Positions 17,388-26,078 of a stretch of DNA of 64,000 nt are shown here, one piece after another. Source of the stretch: Lacrimispora amygdalina (GTDB lineage Bacteria > Bacillota > Clostridia > Lachnospirales > Lachnospiraceae); the NCBI RefSeq assembly GCF_900205965.1, contig NZ_OAOF01000015.1, positions 62,001 to 126,000 of the forward strand, read 5' to 3'. How positions within the stretch are numbered: the stretch's first letter is position 1; each line of letters opens with the position of its first letter. The notes beneath the pieces were generated by a model that saw only the letters and a list, made by a program, of their open reading frames with translations, ran no database searches and was not told where the DNA came from. Made by a program: the position numbers and the translations under genes.

Positions 17388-20300
17388 TCAGCGTTTCCCT
17401 GTTTGCTGAATAATAGCACTTTTTAATCCTCCATTCAGGATTCCTTTTGCCAGTTCATCAGGATTGCTGCATTCATTAATATGAATATCCCCGAATTTAA
17501 AGCTCGTACTTGTCTGATCTGGCTTAGTTCCGGCATCCATGATAAATGTGCCGGCTTCAGGATTGAAGTTCCAGGCCTGCTCTAAATTGGACAACAGCAT
17601 ATCCTGCTGTTCCGTATTGAATACGGCCTCATTTCTGTGGAGAATAGATGCAAATTCATCAGAATCCATGGGTTTCAGCCCTAAAAGTTTCATCTTGGTT
17701 TCCCTGGCAGAAGCGGAAGTCACGCCGACCAGCCCTTTGGAGATCCCGTCTTTACGTGTATCACCGGGTCCACCTTTTACATAATCGCCGCCCATATAGG
17801 GTTCACCATCTGAGTGACCGGAATCCTCATCATCTTCGCTGTCTTCCGATGACTCTAAATTGTCCCGGACATCTTTTAAAACACGAAGCATGGAGGCAAT
17901 ATTATCGGTCAGCTGTTGCCAGCTTGAAGTATATTCTGATATGGTGCCATAATTTTTGTTGTATTGTTCCAATGATTTTATAAGTTCTGTGGCTGAATCT
18001 TGTAATCCCTGTCGGAATCCGGCAAGAATACTTAATCCATCCGCATTTGTACCTTTTATGGAGGCGTAGTAATCATATAAATTCTGTAGATTTTCTGATG
18101 AGGACATTTTTTGATTCAGCTGAGATAATAAATTGTTGATTCCAGCCAATGCCTGATTGTAGGTTAATGTACCTTCTTTATAGGAGGTAATGTAGTTATC
18201 CAAAAGGGTATAAATCTTCTCTGTACTATCAATCTGTTCTTTATAAGCGCTAATCTGCTGCGTAATTTCGGTATAAAGACCATTTAAATTCTGATAGAGG
18301 CTGTCATCCTTTCCGGAAAGTATTTTATCTTTCCATCCAGTGCCAAGAATTTCATCGGCTTTTGCATCGTTTTGAGCCTGTGTGATTTTGGCATTAATTT
18401 CGGACCATTTGTCTGATATTTTTTGAAGGGAGTCGATTTGATCCTGATAAGTATCATTTAGTCCGTCCAGAGTCTCCTGTAGAGAATCAATCTGAGACTG
18501 GATTTCGCTGGTCCCTAAATCGAATTTGGCATCCTGTACCGCTTCTTTAGCAGCCCGCAGCTTATCCGCATCCTGTTCATAGACAACTTCTCCATTGCGG
18601 ATGACCTTTTCTGTTGCCTGTTGGTTGGCTTTTTGCAGATCGTAGAGTGACTGTTCATATTTTTGCTGCAGTTTAAGTTTATCGTTTTGTTTGTTTAATA
18701 AATCTAATTTATCCTGAAGTGATTTTTTAGATGTTTCATATTCTTCATTTACTGCATCTTTTTGCTTGTTTATGGACGCAATTTGTTCATCAATAGCGCC
18801 AGTTACTGCATTAATTGCAGTATCATAATCACTTTTTAAGGCTTCCAGTCCGTCAGTAATATTTTTCAGATCAGAGGATGCGCCAGAAAGTTTTTCTAAA
18901 GGCATTTTTAACAGTTCTTCGTTCCATTTATGAAGATTTTGAACCATGGAAGACATTTCAGAGTTCACGTTCTGCAGCTTTCCGTAAAGCTCGTTCCAGT
19001 TGTCAGAACCGGCTTCATAATTGTCCATGGCCCTTTCAATCAGATCCCCTTGTACTTTGAGCTGATCAGATAGTGTCAGCCCGTTTGAGATAAGTCCCTG
19101 GTAATAGCCGGAGTCAGCTTTTTTGCCGGAAGATTCCATTTCACTGGCCCAGTTTTCCATGGCAGACTGGATATCCTTATACATGGTTCCAACAGTTTCC
19201 AGGTGTTCAATTGGAAGCTTTATGAGCTGGAAGTTATATTCTTCCTGTGCCTTTTTTAAGTCATACAAAGAAGACTCAGTTTTGTTTATGTCCTCTTTCA
19301 GCTTTAAATAGGATTCTGAGTTCTCTGAATTCAGGTCCTGATTCAGTATTTCCTGCAACTCTTTTCGCTTATTGGCAAGTATCTCGTTAGTGACGAGTTC
19401 CTCCTGACCTGATAAATTCATCAGCTTTTTATAAAGGGAGGAATCTACAACCTCACCGGAAGATTTTATGTAAGCAATTTGTTTTTCAATGAGAGAGCTG
19501 GAATTTTTAATCTGTTCATTTTCTGCTTCAAGTGCTGCGAAACGATTTTCGTAGCAGGCCATAAAGTCTTCTGTGTAGGCTTTATTCAGTTCATTTACTT
19601 TATTTTTTGAAGCAGTGAGTTTATCGTAGGCAGAAATGGCTTTATTGATAACCTCTGCTTCTTTGCCGGAAACCTGGTCGATGGATAAGCTGCCGTTTTC
19701 GATTTTAGATCTATATTCAGGGTTTAAAGCAGCTACTGTATCTTCGTACTGTTTCTTGTATTGAGTTGTAATTTCTTTTTGCTTATCCAGTGAAAGTTTG
19801 TCTGCATCAACCAACTGGTCAAGAAGGCTTTGTTTGGATGCGGACCAGGTTCCCCCCTGTATGGTTTTATAGAATTCCTCCATGGACATACCGGACTGCT
19901 GGGCCATTTCCTTCAGTTCATTTAACTGTTCTATGGAAGGCGCGGTTGTGGAATTAAGTATGTCTTTTGCGTGGTTAAAATCTTTTTCAGAGACTCCAAG
20001 GTAGTTAATATTACTGTCTGATGCCGCGTCTTTTAATCTGCTTCGGGCTTCGTCCAGGAGTTTTTCTTCCCGTTCAATCCAGTTGATTTCCTGGGGGGGC
20101 TGTGAAGAAGAGCTGTTATTGGAACCGGATATGCCTGGTACGCTTTTTGGAGAAGCTTTTGGAATTTCAGGAACAATTATCTGTGCCTCTGCAGCATTGT
20201 CTAGTTTCTTTACATTCTCGTTATATTTAGAAACTTCTTTATCAAGAGTCTGTCCCTGTATTTTCGAGTATTTATTTCTCATTTCCTCTTTAACAGAGAT

Positions 20301-23228
20301 TGTATTATCTTTATTTACAGTAATATATTTATCATATAACTCATCAGGTGTAGGAGCATTTTCACCGGAGCCTCCTAAAATATTAGATAGTTTATTTTTA
20401 AAACCAGTGTTAATTCCAGATTTCGCCCGAACGAGATTATTCCAGTTTCTTAAATCATCCCCATAAGCCTTTGCCAGATCTTCAAATAAACGTTGATTAC
20501 GATCCCGTACAACGGAGAAAAAGCTTTCATCAAATTGCAGTTTATAAACAATGTTTAACCGATAAGCTTCTGAGTCATCAGCATAGGCATCCTCAAGCTG
20601 TTTGATTAGATCGTCATAATGTATGGCACCCTGGCTGTATTCAAGCACAGCACCGGATAACTGAGGAAATTTTTTGGTGATAGCATCTAAACTGCTGGCT
20701 CCAACATTTTTGGTATCAGCAAATTCCTGTTTAACGGATCCAATAAGCTTAGCAGTATTTTCCATACCTGATGTTAAATCAGAACTTGTGACATAGTCTT
20801 TTGAGAACTCTATTAAGTTATGAAAGGCATCTTCTGCACTGACTCCGGTTTCTTTCATGATTTTATTTAAATCTTCGAATGAAGAGATTGAGTTTTGATT
20901 TAAATCACCGGAATTTAAGAAGTTTATGTACTCCTCCAGCTTGCCTGCACTGATCTCGGATAAAGCATTTTTAAAATTTTCGTTTTTTTGGTCACCGATT
21001 TCTTTTTCAAACTCTAAGTTGAAGGCGGAAATAAAATCTTCTGGTGACATATCACTTTTCACTAATAGATTTGCTTTTATGTCTGCTGTGGTAAGCCCGC
21101 CATCAGCTGCCTGTTTGATCAATTCATCAATTTGATCTTTATCTGTATCTAAATCCAGACTTACTTTTAATGGAAAGACAGGTTCAGATGAACCAAATTC
21201 CCGAGTAAAATCATCCAAACTTTGCTGTGCCTGGTTAATTAAGTCTTTATTTTTATCTGGGTCAAGGGCGGCAAGGTTTTCTTGTATCTCGGGCACTGAT
21301 TTTTTAATATCGTTTTTCAGCTTTTCTAACTCAGTTTCAATGCCGGATTTCTGCATATTCAGTGATGTGAGTTTTTGATAGTCCCCAGTAGATTTTTGTT
21401 CGGTATTATCCAGCTGGGTTTTCTGCTTGATCACATCTTCATACAAACGCTCTAATTCCTGATAATCAGCAATTTCATCCTTTAGCCGATCTAAAGGGGT
21501 CGAATTTTTATTTCTCATATCTGGTGATTTGTATGATTCCATAGTATCATCAGGTAAATAAACATCATCCATCCCTTTAAACTTTTTATAGCCTTGTTTA
21601 GAATTAAAATAATCCTCTGATTTCTTATTAGAGTCTTCTGCTGCAATATTTTCAAGAGCCTTCTTAATTTTAAGCTGATTTTCCAACTCTTCGTTGGTTG
21701 CCGTCAGATTTTTTAAATCTTCTTGTTCTACGAGAGTAAGACTGTCTTTGGATTTTAAATCATTGATCCGCTGGCTGGTAGTCTGCAGCTTGCTGTTAAG
21801 ACCATCAACATCTGATTGAATGTCTGCCAGTTCCTGTTTAGCATTTGCAGCTGCTTCTGCAGCGATATCTGTTTGATGCTGTTGATTGTATATGGCTTTT
21901 CCAAGGGCTTCGATCCCCATTGTAACTAATTGCATTCCAATGGCAGAAACTGCATTAAATGCCAGATTCAGCATGATGGTTTTAGCTCTTAACAGGTCTG
22001 TTTGTACTCCGGTCTCTTTTAAGTGTTTTCGATAACCTTCTAATGAAGGAGGATCCTCATTTGTACAGGTATCAAGGTAATTTCTTAAATTTTCGTGATT
22101 TTCTGCAACTGCAGATGATAAGGAATGAAAACCGTATTGGGACTTAATCAGCTTTTCTTCCAGTTCATCAACCGATTTGGATATATCCTTAAAATCCGAG
22201 GCTGAATTCATTAACCCCTTTATATCAAAGGCTGCAGCTCCTGATTTTGTTTCATTGCCAGTGGTATTTTCGCTCTTTGTTGTCATCTGTAGATCCACAG
22301 TTGCAGCGAGAGCAGGAGAAGTGCTGATTTCTGCAATCTTTTGAGGAATCTGATCTAAATACTGATAAAGTGTTTTAACGCTCAGTATAGTTTGAAACAG
22401 GAAGCTGCTCCCGCTTGAATCCGCATTCATCAGGGAATAGACAAAACTATCCCATGCATTTTGCATAGATATCAGCCGGTTTTCCCAGGTAATGGTGCTG
22501 TTCGCAAAAAGGCTGTCCATGGATTGGAATACATGTACCAGCTGTTCTTCCTGATCAGATATGGTAGCCTGACCGTTTTTTAAAACAGCCAGAACGCCTT
22601 CCAGATACTCTTTGATACTTTTTCCATAATTGCCGGCCGCCTGAAGCGATGCTTCACTTAATTTCTGGACATCCTCTGTAGCAATACCACTAAGCTCAGA
22701 AATCTCATTAAAAAGCGACGTGATTTCCCTGGAAGTGTTCATTGACTTTCTGAATTTAATTATTCCAGAAACAGCCAGGTCAAATCCAGCTGTAACCATG
22801 GCTAAATTCTTCAAAATACCACTGAAATCCATATGAAACTGATCATGCTTCAATTCTATTTTGGGTAAAACCACATAGCGTTCCAATGTGTCAGTGATAT
22901 TCTGAGCCACTTTTTGCGCTGCAAGTTTCATTCCAAGATTGTTGATTTTTATATCTTTGAGTGTAACATTTTGCAGTGCGCTATCTATTTCTTTTCTGAT
23001 ACTGCGGACGTCAACGGTAGTCTTCAGTTTAATTGCTTTAACTTTCTTTTCCAGTTCTTCAATGGAAGTATTTAGCTCGTTTTTGCTCTCTCCCTTATCA
23101 AGAACTGCCATCAGGTGAAGCTGGCTGATGGTTTTTTCTAATGCTTTAATATCCTGATTGATTTGCTTTGTACTCTTTTCTTTTTCCAAAGCGGCTGTAA
23201 GTTTGATCATAGAATCATTGTCTGCCAT
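17388..23228 (-). CDS. Tape measure protein, 1946 residues
   Basis: The largest gene of the window. It is dominated by heptad-type coiled coil (for example residues 10-70, 450-640 and 1350-1640), with a hydrophobic segment of about 30 residues near 415-447 (MLNLAFNAVSAIGMQLVTMG). The C-terminal 150 residues carry the usual end of Firmicutes tape measures: GEPYMGGDYVKGGPG, then ILHRNEAVFNTEQQDML and FGDIHINECSNPDELAKGI. In phages this protein sets the tube length at roughly 1.5 angstrom per residue, which would give about 290 nm here (inference). No lytic transglycosylase or peptidase domain was seen. ATG 23228 lies behind AGAGGAT, just after an attenuator-like structure. Confidence 0.88.
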   Translation of the reverse strand: MADNDSMIKLTAALEKEKSTKQINQDIKALEKTISQLHLMAVLDKGESKNELNTSIEELEKKVKAIKLKTTVDVRSIRKEIDSALQNVTLKDIKINNLGMKLAAQKVAQNITDTLERYVVLPKIELKHDQFHMDFSGILKNLAMVTAGFDLAVSGIIKFRKSMNTSREITSLFNEISELSGIATEDVQKLSEASLQAAGNYGKSIKEYLEGVLAVLKNGQATISDQEEQLVHVFQSMDSLFANSTITWENRLISMQNAWDSFVYSLMNADSSGSSFLFQTILSVKTLYQYLDQIPQKIAEISTSPALAATVDLQMTTKSENTTGNETKSGAAAFDIKGLMNSASDFKDISKSVDELEEKLIKSQYGFHSLSSAVAENHENLRNYLDTCTNEDPPSLEGYRKHLKETGVQTDLLRAKTIMLNLAFNAVSAIGMQLVTMGIEALGKAIYNQQHQTDIAAEAAANAKQELADIQSDVDGLNSKLQTTSQRINDLKSKDSLTLVEQEDLKNLTATNEELENQLKIKKALENIAAEDSNKKSEDYFNSKQGYKKFKGMDDVYLPDDTMESYKSPDMRNKNSTPLDRLKDEIADYQELERLYEDVIKQKTQLDNTEQKSTGDYQKLTSLNMQKSGIETELEKLKNDIKKSVPEIQENLAALDPDKNKDLINQAQQSLDDFTREFGSSEPVFPLKVSLDLDTDKDQIDELIKQAADGGLTTADIKANLLVKSDMSPEDFISAFNLEFEKEIGDQKNENFKNALSEISAGKLEEYINFLNSGDLNQNSISSFEDLNKIMKETGVSAEDAFHNLIEFSKDYVTSSDLTSGMENTAKLIGSVKQEFADTKNVGASSLDAITKKFPQLSGAVLEYSQGAIHYDDLIKQLEDAYADDSEAYRLNIVYKLQFDESFFSVVRDRNQRLFEDLAKAYGDDLRNWNNLVRAKSGINTGFKNKLSNILGGSGENAPTPDELYDKYITVNKDNTISVKEEMRNKYSKIQGQTLDKEVSKYNENVKKLDNAAEAQIIVPEIPKASPKSVPGISGSNNSSSSQPPQEINWIEREEKLLDEARSRLKDAASDSNINYLGVSEKDFNHAKDILNSTTAPSIEQLNELKEMAQQSGMSMEEFYKTIQGGTWSASKQSLLDQLVDADKLSLDKQKEITTQYKKQYEDTVAALNPEYRSKIENGSLSIDQVSGKEAEVINKAISAYDKLTASKNKVNELNKAYTEDFMACYENRFAALEAENEQIKNSSSLIEKQIAYIKSSGEVVDSSLYKKLMNLSGQEELVTNEILANKRKELQEILNQDLNSENSESYLKLKEDINKTESSLYDLKKAQEEYNFQLIKLPIEHLETVGTMYKDIQSAMENWASEMESSGKKADSGYYQGLISNGLTLSDQLKVQGDLIERAMDNYEAGSDNWNELYGKLQNVNSEMSSMVQNLHKWNEELLKMPLEKLSGASSDLKNITDGLEALKSDYDTAINAVTGAIDEQIASINKQKDAVNEEYETSKKSLQDKLDLLNKQNDKLKLQQKYEQSLYDLQKANQQATEKVIRNGEVVYEQDADKLRAAKEAVQDAKFDLGTSEIQSQIDSLQETLDGLNDTYQDQIDSLQKISDKWSEINAKITQAQNDAKADEILGTGWKDKILSGKDDSLYQNLNGLYTEITQQISAYKEQIDSTEKIYTLLDNYITSYKEGTLTYNQALAGINNLLSQLNQKMSSSENLQNLYDYYASIKGTNADGLSILAGFRQGLQDSATELIKSLEQYNKNYGTISEYTSSWQQLTDNIASMLRVLKDVRDNLESSEDSEDDEDSGHSDGEPYMGGDYVKGGPGDTRKDGISKGLVGVTSASARETKMKLLGLKPMDSDEFASILHRNEAVFNTEQQDMLLSNLEQAWNFNPEAGTFIMDAGTKPDQTSTSFKFGDIHINECSNPDELAKGILNGGLKSAIIQQTGKR

Positions 23229-23282
23229 ATGTTATCCTCTTAATAGTTAGGTGGGAGATTAGGGGTTGCTTATAGGAAAACG

Positions 23283-23358
23283 AAAAAAACAGGGAATAAC
23301 GATTGTATGGTACTTCGTTATTCCCTGAGTGTTATTCCTAACACAAACTACAATCGTT
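23283..23358 (-). terminator. Terminator with competing antiterminator between tube and tape measure genes
   Basis: Minus-strand RNA order: segment A (23358-23349, AACGATTGTA), a GTGTTA/TAACAC hairpin with GGAA loop (23344-23329), segment B (23327-23315, CAGGGAATAACGA), segment C (23307-23290), then seven Ts (23289-23283). B pairs perfectly over 13 bp with TCGTTATTCCCTG in C, forming an intrinsic terminator. A pairs perfectly over 10 bp with TACAATCGTT, also in C. The two pairings share bases, so only one can form, which is the layout of an attenuator. Confidence 0.75.
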
Positions 23359-23370
23359 TATACACGAAAC

Positions 23371-24108
23371 TTAAGCCTCTGCTTCTGCGTATTCAACCAT
23401 GTCAGCTACATTGCCATCCTTATCTTCCAGACATGCAAACTCAATCTTTACAGTTGCTGCGTCACCGCTGGAAGAGAAGCTTAAATCCAATGCCTTTTTC
23501 GGTTTGCATTTGTAAGCGGTGATCACATAAGGAGTGATTACTCCACTTTCATCCTTTTCAACCGTTTTCATGGTGATGTAGTAATCCTGAGGGTTCTTCT
23601 TATTATTAAAGCTGATTTTCTGAACTCCGGATTCTTTCACAGCTAAATAACCGACTTCATAGGACTGTCCCACTGCAAGTTCTGCTGGAGTGGCGGCTGT
23701 AAACTTAGATTCTTCTACGGTACCTTTAATGGATTCCCCTCCAAAATCACCTTCTCCATAAACGAATACGGAAGCGGATTTCACCCCTGCAGGAAGGGCT
23801 AGTTCCCCGGCTGCTGTACAGGCAATTGTTTTCTTTTCTGCTACAACTGCAGTGGTATCAATGGTGCCATCAGATAATAAGGCATAAAGCTTGAATGGCT
23901 TCACCTGAGCTTCTACGGTCATAGTTCCATCCATGGGATTGGAAAATGCAATTTTCTTAGCACCTTTGCTTGTGGCGTAGGTTTCATCGGCTGTGAAGCC
24001 AAAGGTAGTTACATTGGCATCTTCGAAGAAGAGATAGGGAGCCAGTGTTTTTAATACTCGGATATCCACGTCACAACAGGTTCTGTTAGCTTTGTTAATG
24101 TTTGTCAT
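23371..24108 (-). CDS. Major tail (tube) protein candidate
   Basis: A 245-residue protein. I place the start at ATG 24108 (MTNINKANRTCC) because AGGAGGAA lies upstream and the longer frame is not behind a site. It is beta-rich and of low complexity in Ala, Lys, Val and Thr. It has FGFTADETYATSKGAKKIAFSN-like strands early and LDLSFSSSGDAATVKIEFACL near the end. Size, position two genes before the baseplate set and immediately before the tape measure, and composition fit a tail tube subunit. It is bounded on both sides by terminator-like hairpins, which suggests its expression level is set separately from its neighbours. Confidence 0.65.
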   Translation of the reverse strand: MTNINKANRTCCDVDIRVLKTLAPYLFFEDANVTTFGFTADETYATSKGAKKIAFSNPMDGTMTVEAQVKPFKLYALLSDGTIDTTAVVAEKKTIACTAAGELALPAGVKSASVFVYGEGDFGGESIKGTVEESKFTAATPAELAVGQSYEVGYLAVKESGVQKISFNNKKNPQDYYITMKTVEKDESGVITPYVITAYKCKPKKALDLSFSSSGDAATVKIEFACLEDKDGNVADMVEYAEAEA

Positions 24109-24137
24109 TTTAAAATTCCTCCTGATTTTTAAATTAT

Positions 24138-24163
24138 AAAAAAAGACCAGCATTTGCAGGTCT
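24138..24163 (-). terminator. Intrinsic terminator just before the tube gene
   Basis: On the minus strand AGACC-t-GCA-aa-TGC-t-GGTCT is followed by seven Ts. The stem overlaps the stop codon of the upstream gene and ends only about 30 bases before the tube gene start. I saw no strong promoter between it and the tube gene. Confidence 0.7.
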
Positions 24164-24983
24164 AATTTTCGGTAATAAAATTTTTGTACCACTGCGTTGC
24201 ATCAAACTGCTTCTTTTCGTCTCCCCAGGCGGCTACAGTCATAGACTGTATATCGAAAAAACTGTTGACCTGAAGCCGTTTAAACTGATCATATAGCTGA
24301 TAAACCGTAATACCCCATATATTATGGATATTAAGGGAGGGGTGTCTGGCAGAGACTGCCGAAATAATATTGGGCAGGTCCATATTTTTATCCGCTCTTA
24401 TTCCAGAGTCTCTTTTCTTCTGTGCCTCCAGCGTCCTGTAGTAAAGCGCTTTTGCCAGTTCACTTTTAAATACAGGCGTTTCTGCCTCCTGGTCCTTTGT
24501 TAAGATTCCGTTTCTCTGAAGAATGAGATCAGCTATTTCGGGGTAAATTGCTTTGGGTATAATACAAACTGGGCATTTTTTCTCCTCATTTATAAAACCC
24601 TGCATTTCCTGAGAGTAGGTGAGCCGGAAGTTTAAGAAAAAAGATAAAGCCTGTTCCAGGGTAAATACCAAAATAGGATCAAAAATAACAAGGTCCATAA
24701 ACGGTAAGGTTTTCTTTTCTTCCTCTGTAAAGGAATCATATTCTGCCAGCACTCTTTGAAACGCTTGTTTTTCTTTCTCAGAATAATTAGTAAGGTAATG
24801 AAATTGTTCATGATCAATCCCGTAAAGATAAGATTCTTTATTCAGCATAAGAGCAGCTAAATAGGAATGATAAACAGGAAAGGATATTTCTGATATCTCA
24901 CTTAGTAATGGAGAACGGATATGTAAGCCATTTTGCAATATAATAGGAGCGGTGCCAAGCAGCGTTCCATAATCCAGTTTCAT
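24162..24983 (-). CDS. Tail-assembly-chaperone-like protein
   Basis: A 273-residue protein starting at ATG 24983 (MKLDYGTLLG), directly behind AAAGGAGG; a longer upstream frame lacks a site. It is helical and acidic in the middle (EKEKQAFQRVLAEYDSFTEE), has a CPVC pair near residue 145, and ends with a segment WGITVYQLYDQFKRLQ then an AAWG..KKQFDATQW tail (about 225-265). That C-terminal pattern recalls phage tail-assembly or tube-associated chaperones, which hold the tape measure before tube polymerisation. The family is not certain. It is the first gene of the structural block, after a 220-base structured gap. Confidence 0.45.
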   Translation of the reverse strand: MKLDYGTLLGTAPIILQNGLHIRSPLLSEISEISFPVYHSYLAALMLNKESYLYGIDHEQFHYLTNYSEKEKQAFQRVLAEYDSFTEEEKKTLPFMDLVIFDPILVFTLEQALSFFLNFRLTYSQEMQGFINEEKKCPVCIIPKAIYPEIADLILQRNGILTKDQEAETPVFKSELAKALYYRTLEAQKKRDSGIRADKNMDLPNIISAVSARHPSLNIHNIWGITVYQLYDQFKRLQVNSFFDIQSMTVAAWGDEKKQFDATQWYKNFITEN

Positions 24984-25202
24984 TGGTTTCCTCCTTTCGT
25001 AGATGAACAGTATATACAAACGGCAGTCTGACGGCCGCTTGCCATCAGACCACCGGTAACAAGGAGTTTATGAGAAAGGATTTTTCAACTGTTACCTTTC
25101 CATATTAGAAAAATTGCATTCGAACACACGTTTGCATTTTGCCCTTGCAGAATAAGGCTTTTTAAGTACTATATAGATACTGTGAATTAAAATGAACCGG
25201 GG
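24984..25202 (-). promoter_or_regulatory. Structured 219-base gap with a LexA-type box, start of the structural gene block
   Basis: The only long gap inside the operon. It holds CGAACACACGTTTG (25121-25134), a near match to the Firmicutes LexA box CGAAC-RNRY-GTTYG, flanked by two TTGCATT copies (25114-25120 and 25132-25138). A weak minus-strand -10 (TAATAT, 25107-25102) has the box over its -35 position. Further along, GGTAACA pairs with TGTTACC (25055-25061 and 25090-25096), and a 10-bp stem GTCTGATGGC/GCCGTCAGAC (25026-25050) stands 42 bases before the start codon. Confidence 0.55.
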
Positions 25203-26078
25203 CTACACTGCTGTTTTGTTCCGATAACGCCTCATTTTCATTCTCTGTAGTTCTTTGCGGTGACTGGTCTTACAAGCCTCACACCGGCATTCCCTGCTGG
25301 ACGCATCCGCGTTAAATGTCTTACCACAGTCCTGGCAGAGAATGGTTTTTACTCCGACGGGAGTGTAGTAGGGGTTCTTTTTAACACAATCTTTGCAGTA
25401 TTTCTTATTAACAGATGTTTTTCTTACTAAAATGTTGCAACATGAACATCTTATGTAGTCCTCGCCCTTATATAGTCTCCACTCATATCCCAGTTTGCGA
25501 AAATCAGTAATGCAGAGCTTTTTCTCAGAATCATCATGAACAAATAATACTTTCATGCTCAGATTATCGATTTTTTTGGCAAAGTCAATGAGTCCCATTT
25601 CTTTCAACTTAAAAAACCGAATGTCTTTATCATAGGAATTCGTGGTAATACAGGCAAGGCGGTAGATTTCACTGTCCGGATTATTCACCCAGTTCTGATT
25701 GTTTTTGTTTTTAAAATTGTGATACTTTGCCAGACATAAGAGTGTAAATGCCAGCCGTTCCAGAACCTTATCATTTATTTCTTTCATAATATCCAGTTCC
25801 TTTTGTGTAATCCAGACTCCGCTACACTGGCAAATGGGATATTTTGCAGCCTGTTTTGCACAAGACTCAATACTGTTTGTCCAGTCCAGAGGATTATATC
25901 TGGGGTAATGCAGTTCCATAAAACAATGTAGTTTCCCGGTCAGCTTTTCACCGTCACAGCCACACATATGATAGTAGTAGCGGGCGATAATGCTTAGAGT
26001 CTGATATGGTTTAGAAAAATCAACCGGATCAGTTCGAAGTATTTGTTCTGCATATTTTTTTTCATCTAGAATAATCAA
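25203..26078 (-). CDS. Zinc-ribbon protein encoded beside the RNA polymerase
   Basis: A 291-residue protein starting with TTG overlapping the polymerase stop (TTGA). The N-terminal 180 residues are helical with scattered cysteines (CGCD near 39, CQC near 83). The C-terminal 80 residues hold two zinc-ribbon-like units: CSCC near 211 with CKDC near 228, and CQDCGKTF near 248 with CRCEAC near 264. They are followed by a strongly basic tail (KMRRYRNK). Similar C-terminal ribbons occur in Firmicutes phage nucleic-acid-binding proteins. Its translational coupling to the polymerase suggests a DNA-binding or promoter-recognition partner (inference). Confidence 0.6.
   Translation of the reverse strand: MIILDEKKYAEQILRTDPVDFSKPYQTLSIIARYYYHMCGCDGEKLTGKLHCFMELHYPRYNPLDWTNSIESCAKQAAKYPICQCSGVWITQKELDIMKEINDKVLERLAFTLLCLAKYHNFKNKNNQNWVNNPDSEIYRLACITTNSYDKDIRFFKLKEMGLIDFAKKIDNLSMKVLFVHDDSEKKLCITDFRKLGYEWRLYKGEDYIRCSCCNILVRKTSVNKKYCKDCVKKNPYYTPVGVKTILCQDCGKTFNADASSRECRCEACKTSHRKELQRMKMRRYRNKTAV

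Noticed and set aside
17400..21200. Several plus-strand frames of 60-130 codons antisense to the tape measure gene.
   Set aside because: They lack ribosome sites and their sequence is explained by the reverse complement of coiled-coil coding DNA.
11953..25019. Contractile injection system or R-type tailocin.
   Set aside because: No sheath protein, no AAA+ recycling ATPase and no spike/VgrG-like protein were found among the genes read.
25000..25050. A 21-codon frame (MASGRQTAVC...) ending in ATGA with the chaperone-like gene.
   Set aside because: It lies inside the strong hairpin, has no ribosome site and is too short to trust.
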